Below, piece after piece: positions 4,287 through 9,854 of a stretch of DNA of 9,854 nt. Source of the DNA: Bacteroidota bacterium (GTDB lineage Bacteria > Bacteroidota > Bacteroidia > Bacteroidales > VadinHA17). Where the stretch lies: positions 1 to 9,854 of the forward strand of contig JAUWMO010000111.1 in the NCBI GenBank assembly GCA_030613125.1, in the 5' to 3' direction. A program made the position numbers and the translations under genes. The notes beneath the pieces were generated by a model. That model was not told the DNA's origin and made no database searches. It saw only the letters and a program-made list of their open reading frames with translations. Position 1 is the stretch's first letter, and every line of letters starts with the position of its first letter.

Positions 4287-5993
4287 TTGAGTAAACGGGA
4301 AAAAGTTATAAGATATATTCTTCAACTATTGTTAACAATAGTAATTATTGTTTTTGTGGGGTATCTTTCTTCTGTCTTTTATTTCAGGCTCGATCTGACC
4401 TCAGAAAAAAAATACACATTGTCAAAAACTAGCCGCACCATACTGGATGATCTTCCGGGTGAGGTGTTTATCCAGGTGTATCTTGAAGGTGAAATGCCAA
4501 TTGGATTCAAGCGTTTAAGAACAGCAACCAGGGAAATGCTGGATGAATTCAGAGTGCATTCAAAAAAGAAGTTAAACTTTGAGTTTATCAATCCATCGGA
4601 AGAAACCAATCAGAAAGAACGTAATAAGATTTATGAAGAATTGTATGATAAAGGGTTACAGCCAACTAATATTCAGTCTAAGGATAAAGAAGGTGGGAGA
4701 TCTCAAAAAATTGTTTTTCCCGGCGCTATTATTAATTTCAATGGACTGGAAATGCCGGTAAATATGTTAAGTAACACTCCAGGAGTGTCTCCAGGTGAAA
4801 ATCTTAACCGTTCAATTGAGGGCCTGGAATATGTTCTTATCAATGCTATTAAAACTTTAAGTACCGATTCTATATACAAAATTGCATTCATCGAGGGGCA
4901 TGGTGAACTTTATGAACCGGAAGTGGAAGATGTGTCAAAAGAATTATCTCGTTATTATACCATCGACAGGGGAAAAATAGGGGGGGAGCCAGGTATTCTT
5001 GATGATTATGCAGCAGTTATAATAGCTAAACCCACAGAGCGATTTGACGAAGCTGATAAATTGGTGCTTGATCAGTATTTGATGAAAGGCGGGAAGATAT
5101 TATGGCTTCACGATCCGGTGGCGGTAGATATGGACAGCCTGATGTTTTCAAGTGTTACAGTAGCCTTTATCAGAGATATTAATATTGATGACCAGTTATT
5201 TAAGTATGGAGTCAGAATCAATCCGAACCTGATCCAGGATATTCAATGTGCATATATTCCGGTAAATACGGCACTGGTTGGAAATCCTCCTCAATATACT
5301 CCTTTTCCATGGTTGTTTTTCCCGCTTTTACAGGGAACAAACCATCCTGTCTCAAGAAACTTGAATCTGGTGAAATCAGAATTTGTCAGTGTAATTGATA
5401 CAATTTCAGGTAATGGAGAAATAAAAAAAGCAATATTATTAAGATCCTCACCTTATACGAAAATTATTGGTGTTCCCAACCTGATTAATCTTGAAGATGT
5501 TAAGAAGCCAACAGATGAAGCAGAATTTAACCGTTCTTTTCAACCCGTAGCTGTTATCCTTGAAGGAAGGTTTGAATCGGCTTTCAGACACAGAATGATC
5601 TCAGGGATAATTCCAGGACCCGGTTTTGACTTCATTGAAAATAGTGTTCCGACGAAGATAATGGTTGTTTCAGATGGAGATATTATTCGTAATGATGTTA
5701 GAATACAGGGGGATAAAGTGGTTGCCCTTCCACTTGGACAGGACCGGTTGACACAACAAACATACGGGAATAAAGATTTTATTATGAATGCAATTAATTT
5801 CCTGGTTGATGACGCAGGGTTGATGGAACTGAGAACAAGAGAACTGAAAATACGGTTACTTGATCGTGCAAAAATCAACAGGTCGCATCTGTTGTGGCAG
5901 TTAGTGAATACATTATTACCGGTTACATTGATCATTCTTTTTGGTATAGCTGCCGGGATCTGGAGAAGGAGAAAGTACACAACCGGAAAGTAG
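4287..5993 (+). CDS. gldG: GldG, ABC transporter auxiliary/substrate-binding-like subunit
   Basis: GldG is the membrane-anchored partner of GldF, with a periplasmic ABC_transp_aux-type domain. The 568-residue product has an N-terminal membrane segment (about 10-32) followed by the signature DLTSEKKYTLSKTSRTIL (36-53). A large soluble region follows, including the aux-domain stretch KIAFIEGHGELYEPEV, and a C-terminal anchor at about 538-559 precedes a basic tail (RRRKYTTGK). Length and layout match the family. The start is TTG at 4287: the resulting N-terminus (MSKREKVIRYILQ) fits homologues and no ATG lies nearby in frame. The gene is 13 bp after gldF and probably cotranscribed with it. It appears intact. 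Confidence 0.93.
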   Translation: MSKREKVIRYILQLLLTIVIIVFVGYLSSVFYFRLDLTSEKKYTLSKTSRTILDDLPGEVFIQVYLEGEMPIGFKRLRTATREMLDEFRVHSKKKLNFEFINPSEETNQKERNKIYEELYDKGLQPTNIQSKDKEGGRSQKIVFPGAIINFNGLEMPVNMLSNTPGVSPGENLNRSIEGLEYVLINAIKTLSTDSIYKIAFIEGHGELYEPEVEDVSKELSRYYTIDRGKIGGEPGILDDYAAVIIAKPTERFDEADKLVLDQYLMKGGKILWLHDPVAVDMDSLMFSSVTVAFIRDINIDDQLFKYGVRINPNLIQDIQCAYIPVNTALVGNPPQYTPFPWLFFPLLQGTNHPVSRNLNLVKSEFVSVIDTISGNGEIKKAILLRSSPYTKIIGVPNLINLEDVKKPTDEAEFNRSFQPVAVILEGRFESAFRHRMISGIIPGPGFDFIENSVPTKIMVVSDGDIIRNDVRIQGDKVVALPLGQDRLTQQTYGNKDFIMNAINFLVDDAGLMELRTRELKIRLLDRAKINRSHLLWQLVNTLLPVTLIILFGIAAGIWRRRKYTTGK

Positions 5994-6042
5994 GTGCTTC
6001 AGAAAACCAGGATTAACTCAATAATTGTTCAGAATTAGAATA

Positions 6043-7014
6043 ATGATCAAAAACAGACAAATATTGGTTCTGCTCATCATTATTACCAGTGCAATGGTGA
6101 TCATTTGGTACTTGAGGTTGGCCAGGAATAATCTACCTGATTTAAGCATTGATAACCATTCAAGGATCAGGCGTATTGTGTTGAAATCTGATTCAAGGAG
6201 TGTTGAACTAAAGAGATCAGGAAAAAAATGGATCCTTAACGGTATTATCGATGCGCGCCACGAGGCAGTAGTTGCCTTGCTGAAGACACTGGAAAAAATT
6301 GATATTAAATCACCCGTACCGGCTCAAAGCTTTGAAAAATTAAAATCAGATCCTGATGTTGAGAAGGTAATGGTATCGGTTTATGGTTCATGGTTCAGGT
6401 TAAAAAAGTACTATGTATACAAAGTCTCAGCAAATACGTTTGGGAATGTTATGGTCGACAAAGGAAAAGGGAAGCCATATATATATCATATTCCAGGTTA
6501 TTCGGGAAATATTGGTCTGTTTTATATAACACGGGAAGCCTATTGGATGCCTCATGTTCTTTTTCAATATACTCTGAAAAACATTTTATCAGTTGAATTG
6601 TCAAATTCTCGCCAGCCCGGGAAGTCATTCATAATTTCAAAGACCGGGAAAGATGGATATATACTGGAAAGCATGCTAAAACATGATACTGTTCCTGATC
6701 TGGACCCTGAAAAGGCCATAAGATATTTTAGTTATTTTCATTTAATTTTTTTTGAAAAATATGCTGACGGCCTTTCGGTAGTGGAATCAGACTCCATACT
6801 ATCGGGAATTCCGGAATATGTAATAAAAGTTACAGATAGTGAGAAAAAACAAAAGACAGTTAGAACCTTTCCAATTTATTTAGAAGACAACGGCCCGGAT
6901 ATAAATCCTGATATTACATTTGCCCAGATTGATGATGATGAACTGGTGATTGTTAAGTACTTTGCATTAGACCCTGTTCTTAAAGAACTGGATTATTTTA
7001 TTAAGTCACAATAA
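6043..7014 (+). CDS. DUF4340-like membrane-anchored protein downstream of gldG
   Basis: The 323-residue product has a basic N-terminus and a membrane segment at about residues 6-26 (ILVLLIIITSAMVIIWYL). The rest is soluble and probably periplasmic, built of repeated beta-rich stretches, for example IRRIVLKSDSRSVELKRSGK and, later, LKNILSVELSN. The pattern of short strands after a single anchor, with placement directly after a GldG/ABC_transp_aux gene, fits DUF4340 proteins, which accompany such transporters in many phyla. Molecular function is unknown; an accessory role in the GldFG transporter is an inference from context. ATG 6043 is preferred; an in-frame TTG at 6025 would add six residues. 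The gap to gldG is 49 bp. Confidence 0.72.
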   Translation: MIKNRQILVLLIIITSAMVIIWYLRLARNNLPDLSIDNHSRIRRIVLKSDSRSVELKRSGKKWILNGIIDARHEAVVALLKTLEKIDIKSPVPAQSFEKLKSDPDVEKVMVSVYGSWFRLKKYYVYKVSANTFGNVMVDKGKGKPYIYHIPGYSGNIGLFYITREAYWMPHVLFQYTLKNILSVELSNSRQPGKSFIISKTGKDGYILESMLKHDTVPDLDPEKAIRYFSYFHLIFFEKYADGLSVVESDSILSGIPEYVIKVTDSEKKQKTVRTFPIYLEDNGPDINPDITFAQIDDDELVIVKYFALDPVLKELDYFIKSQ

Positions 7015-7094
7015 TTTATTCTGGAAACCGGATTTAGAATTTAGAAAGTTCACAAATTATGTTGCTTCATATATAAAAAAGCCTTAATAATCTA

Positions 7095-7126
7095 TTTGCG
7101 CCTTCTTATTTTTTTTGTATTATTGA
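7095..7126 (+). promoter_or_regulatory. candidate Bacteroidota promoter for dnaN
   Basis: TTTG (7095-7098) and TATTATTG (7119-7126, one mismatch to TAnnTTTG) are separated by 20 bp, the spacing expected between the -33 and -7 elements. The predicted start near 7131 leaves a leader of about 120 nt before dnaN. AT-rich sequence makes chance matches common, so this is tentative. Confidence 0.35.
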
Positions 7127-7195
7127 TAACTGATAATTTCAGATTCTTTAAAATAATTTTTGCCTCAAATTCAAAATATTAAAACATGAACCGAA

Positions 7196-7212
7196 CCCTG
7201 ATAAAATCGGGG
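7196..7212 (+). promoter_or_regulatory. small hairpin in the dnaN leader
   Basis: CCCTGAT (7196-7202) and ATCGGGG (7206-7212) pair over 7 bp with one T-G wobble around an AAA loop, ending 39 bases before the dnaN start. No T-tract follows. It could influence the dnaN message or be incidental; it matches no riboswitch or leader known to me. Confidence 0.3.
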
Positions 7213-7251
7213 TGAGCTGTATCTGACCATTAAAAAATAAATTATAAACAG

Positions 7252-8382
7252 ATGAAATTTGTAATATCCAGTTCTGAATTGTTAACCCACCTATTAGCAA
7301 TCAACCGTGTGATAAGTTCAAAAAACACTTTACCAATTCTCGACAATTTTTTATTTAATCTTGAAGGAAACGAGCTTAATGTAACTGCCTCTGATCTTGA
7401 AACCACACTTATGACTAAAATGAGTGTTGAAAATACAAGTGATTCAGGTAGTATAGCCCTTCCTGCCAGGATTCTTACAGACACATTGAAAGAATTTCCT
7501 GAGCAGCCTCTTACTTTTGACATTAACCTTGAGACTCTTGCAGTTGTCATTATCTCCGAAAATGGCAGGTTTAACATTGTAGGACAAAAGGGACTGGATT
7601 ATCCACAACTCCCTATTCTTAAAGATGATAAAAAGGGAAGTTTGCAAATGAACCCGGGTGTTTTGCTTTCTGGTATTAGTAAAACCCTTTTTGCATCAGC
7701 TGATGATGAACTGCGCCCGGTGATGAACGGTGTTTTCCTTGAATTGTTTACCGAAAATATCACTTTTGTTGCTTCCGATGCACACAAACTTGTCAGGTAT
7801 AAACGCACCGATGCAAAAGCAGATAAGGAAGCATCTTTCATATTACCAAAAAAGCCAGCATCTTTATTAAAGTCAATTCTTCCCAGAGAAGACAATCAGG
7901 TGACTATTGAGTTTGATGACAAGAATGCTTTTTTTACTCTTTCTGAGTTCAAACTTGTTTGCAGGTTAGTTGAAGGGAATTATCCCAGTTACGATTCGGT
8001 TATTCCGAAAGACAACCCTAATAAACTAATAATCGACAGAATTGAGTTTTATAATACTTTAAAAAGAGTCTCTGTATTTTCTAACCAGGCAAGTAATCTT
8101 GTTAAGCTTCAGTTAACGGGAAATCAGATAACAATTTCGGCGCAGGATATTGATTTTTCAATTTCTGCTCATGAAAGGCTGAACTGTCAATATGAGGGTG
8201 ATGAAATGGAAATCGGATTTAAGTCAGTTTTTCTGATAGAAATACTTTCCAACCTCTCTTCCCAGGATGTTGTTTTTGAACTGTCTGACCCGTCGCGTGC
8301 AGGCATATTGCTGCCTGCCGAAAAAGATAATGAGGAGGAAGATATTCTGATGCTTTTAATGCCAATGATGATAGGTGCCTGA
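7252..8382 (+). CDS. dnaN: DNA polymerase III subunit beta (sliding clamp)
   Basis: The beta clamp forms a ring dimer around DNA and tethers the replicative polymerase and repair factors. The product of 376 residues is close to the family's usual 365-380 and shows the three-domain layout. The start MKFVISSSELLTHL and the stretch ISSKNTLPILDNFLF (22-36) are typical of domain I. SLQMNPGVLLSGISKTLFA opens domain II, followed by the conserved MNGVFLEL and FVASDAHKLVRY. RLVEGNYPSYDSVIP is the universal clamp motif near the domain II/III junction. The C-terminus LMLLMPMM corresponds to the conserved PMR-type end that helps form the partner-binding pocket. ATG 7252 gives the expected N-terminus. As in other Bacteroidota, it is not beside dnaA here. 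Confidence 0.97.
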   Translation: MKFVISSSELLTHLLAINRVISSKNTLPILDNFLFNLEGNELNVTASDLETTLMTKMSVENTSDSGSIALPARILTDTLKEFPEQPLTFDINLETLAVVIISENGRFNIVGQKGLDYPQLPILKDDKKGSLQMNPGVLLSGISKTLFASADDELRPVMNGVFLELFTENITFVASDAHKLVRYKRTDAKADKEASFILPKKPASLLKSILPREDNQVTIEFDDKNAFFTLSEFKLVCRLVEGNYPSYDSVIPKDNPNKLIIDRIEFYNTLKRVSVFSNQASNLVKLQLTGNQITISAQDIDFSISAHERLNCQYEGDEMEIGFKSVFLIEILSNLSSQDVVFELSDPSRAGILLPAEKDNEEEDILMLLMPMMIGA

Positions 8383-8528
8383 TAATGCCGGAATTTGTTG
8401 AGTTTATGAAATCCTCATCATTAACTATCTGACTATATTCATAGAAAATAGTGCTTGAGATTTGAGATTTATACCCTGATTATTCGTTCGTTTAACCTAA
8501 CATTTATGCACTTAATAGTCTAAAATAC
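8383..8528. other. spacer between dnaN and the exonuclease gene
   Basis: This 146-bp non-coding gap has no convincing terminator hairpin and no clean promoter. A TTTG at 8461-8464 could serve as a -33 element but no TAnnTTTG stands at the right distance. It is unclear whether the exonuclease gene is read from dnaN or from its own start. Confidence 0.4.
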
Positions 8529-9296
8529 ATGGAATTAGACCTTAAGAATCAGATCGCATTTTTTGATCTTGAAACAACAGGGATCAACACAGCTTCAGAC
8601 AGGATAGTTGAGATATCGGTTTTAAAAATTGGTCCAGGTGGAAAGGAGGATATACTGACAATCAGGTTAAATCCGGAGATACATATACCGGAAGAAGCCA
8701 CTGCTATTCATGGTATTACCGATGAGGATGTTAGAGATGCCCCTATATTTAAGGAAGTAGCCAGTAAGCTTACCAGGTTTATTGAAGGTTGCGACCTGGC
8801 AGGGTATAATTGTAATAAATTCGATATACCATTATTGGCTGAAGAATATTTAAGAGCCGATGTCGATATCAGTTTAAAAAAGAGAAAAGTAATAGATGTA
8901 CAGGTGATTTTTCATAAAATGGAACAAAGGACACTAACTGCTGCATATAAATTTTATTGCTCAAAAGACCTGGATGGTGCCCACAGTGCTGAAGCTGATA
9001 TCAGGGCTACCTACGAAGTACTTAAGGCTCAACTCGACCATTATGACAACCTGGAGAATGATGTAAGTTTCCTGGCAGGATTTTCCTCACACACCAGAAA
9101 TGCCGACTTTGCAGGCAGGATTGTGTACAACGATAAAGGAATTGAGGTGTTTAACTTCGGAAAACATAAAGGTAAACCTGTGGAGCAGGTTTTTAGGGAT
9201 GAACCAAGCTATTATAGCTGGATGCTCAAAGGTGACTTTCCTTTACATACAAAAAAAGTATTAACCGAAATAAAAATTCGTGCATTCGGGAAATAA
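8529..9296 (+). CDS. DnaQ-like 3'-5' exonuclease with C-terminal DUF3820-like module
   Basis: This DEDDh-family exonuclease (as in the DNA polymerase III epsilon subunit and RNase T) removes nucleotides from 3' ends using two metal ions. The 255 residues show ExoI FFDLETTG (D13, E15), HGITDEDV (61-68), ExoII GYNCNKFDIPLL (D99) and ExoIII HSAEADIRAT (H152, D157), so all catalytic residues are present. Residues about 205-245 form a separate piece, FNFGKHKGKPVEQ...YSWMLKGDF, resembling the DUF3820 module often appended to such nucleases. With dnaN just upstream it may serve replication proofreading or repair, but it could equally be a free-standing exonuclease. An FAH-family gene begins 6 bp after its stop. 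Confidence 0.9.
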   Translation: MELDLKNQIAFFDLETTGINTASDRIVEISVLKIGPGGKEDILTIRLNPEIHIPEEATAIHGITDEDVRDAPIFKEVASKLTRFIEGCDLAGYNCNKFDIPLLAEEYLRADVDISLKKRKVIDVQVIFHKMEQRTLTAAYKFYCSKDLDGAHSAEADIRATYEVLKAQLDHYDNLENDVSFLAGFSSHTRNADFAGRIVYNDKGIEVFNFGKHKGKPVEQVFRDEPSYYSWMLKGDFPLHTKKVLTEIKIRAFGK

Positions 9297-9302
9297 AAAA
9301 CT

Positions 9303-9854
9303 ATGAAAATAATCTGTATAGGCCGTAATTATCTTGAACATGCCAGGGAATTGAACAATCGCGTACCAGAGAAACCAGTTTTTTTTCTAAAACCTGATTC
9401 CTCTGTCATTAAAAATAATAAACCTTTTTTTTATCCCGATTTTTCTGAGGAGATCCATTATGAAATAGAACTGGTCCTGAAAATTTCCCGCTTGGGGAAA
9501 AATATCGCCACGAAATTTGCACACCGGTATTATAATGAGATAGGACTTGGAATCGATTTCACTGCACGAGACCTACAAAAAGAGTGTAAGGCAAAAGGGC
9601 TTCCGTGGGAAATTGCCAAGGCTTTTGAAGGGTCTGCACCATTAGGAAATTTTTTACCTGTAGATCATTTTAAGGGAATGACTGATATAGATTTCAGACT
9701 GGATATAAACAATCATACTGTTCAAAGAGGTAATTCAAAGGATCTTATTTTCTCCTTTGATGAACTGATCTCATACCTTTCAAGGTTTTTTACATTAAAA
9801 ACGGGAGATCTGATTTTCACCGGTACTCCTGCAGGGGTTGGGCCGGTAAAGAGG
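9303..9854 (+). CDS. fumarylacetoacetate hydrolase-family protein, FAHD1-like (3' end outside window)
   Basis: The frame is open from ATG 9303 to the window edge (184 codons); relatives are a little over 200 residues, so roughly the last 20 are missing. FAHD1-type enzymes hydrolyse acylpyruvates and decarboxylate oxaloacetate using a divalent metal. The start MKIICIGRNYLEHARELNN carries the H13-x-x-E16 pair, and FFLKP follows. HYEIEL provides metal ligands E54 and E56, and GIDFTARD gives D85. The block ECKAKGLPWEIAKAFEGSAP closely matches FAHD1 and contains the catalytic lysine K106. IFTGTPAGVGPV near the edge is the family's C-terminal signature. The gene lies 6 bp after the exonuclease stop and is likely cotranscribed, with no obvious functional link. 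Confidence 0.92.
   Translation, partial: MKIICIGRNYLEHARELNNRVPEKPVFFLKPDSSVIKNNKPFFYPDFSEEIHYEIELVLKISRLGKNIATKFAHRYYNEIGLGIDFTARDLQKECKAKGLPWEIAKAFEGSAPLGNFLPVDHFKGMTDIDFRLDINNHTVQRGNSKDLIFSFDELISYLSRFFTLKTGDLIFTGTPAGVGPVKR

Noticed and set aside
5540..5980. Reverse-strand open frame of 146 codons opposite the end of gldG
   Set aside because: It lies wholly antisense to the well-supported gldG, and its Ser/Ile/Leu-rich sequence is typical of an antisense shadow.
7599..7607. TTATCCACA, a perfect DnaA box, inside dnaN; a near match TTATCAACA lies at 403-411
   Set aside because: The first is one isolated copy within codons for a conserved dnaN stretch (DYPQ). There is no cluster of boxes, no AT-rich unwinding region and no dnaA, so there is no evidence for oriC.
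8452..8490. Possible promoter for the exonuclease gene (TTTG at 8461, TATTCGTTCG at 8481)
   Set aside because: The downstream element does not match TAnnTTTG and the spacing is wrong.

Overview
The window reads as chromosomal DNA of a member of the Bacteroidota, probably near the Bacteroidales/Marinilabiliales. This rests on the paired gldF-gldG genes, the TAnnTTTG-type -7 promoter elements, the AT-rich sequence without strong Shine-Dalgarno motifs, and the gene order gldF-gldG-DUF4340-dnaN-exonuclease. All supported genes lie on the + strand. Species and order are inferences.

Layout. Bases 1-452 hold no complete gene. The left end carries an integron attC-like recombination site (19-151), followed by further CGTTA core-like motifs, a hairpin and a short direct repeat, and then the surE leader with a clear -7 box. 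surE (453-1226, nucleotidase) is followed 6 bp later by a 97-residue membrane protein with a TTG start. Bases 1527-2309 are a repeat-rich gap without a credible gene. It holds short tandem repeats, a perfect 20-bp palindrome, a roughly 71-bp MITE-like element with inverted ends and an apparent 7-bp target duplication, and a GC-rich nested palindrome. A secreted SpoIID/LytB-family protein follows (2310-3476).

From 3539 to the right edge the genes are ordered and codirectional. gldF and gldG encode the permease and auxiliary subunit of a Gld-type ABC transporter. Next come a DUF4340-like membrane-anchored protein, dnaN (DNA polymerase III sliding clamp), a DnaQ-like 3'-5' exonuclease with a C-terminal DUF3820-like module, and an FAHD1-like fumarylacetoacetate hydrolase-family enzyme cut off by the window end. 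gldF-gldG-DUF4340 looks like one transcription unit. dnaN probably has its own promoter. The exonuclease and FAH genes are 6 bp apart and probably cotranscribed.

The coding content is ordinary housekeeping and envelope function. I found no defence system, CRISPR array, tRNA, rRNA or intact insertion sequence. The unusual material is in the two non-coding stretches: the attC-like site at the left edge and the small nested mobile-element relics between the 97-residue gene and the SpoIID gene.
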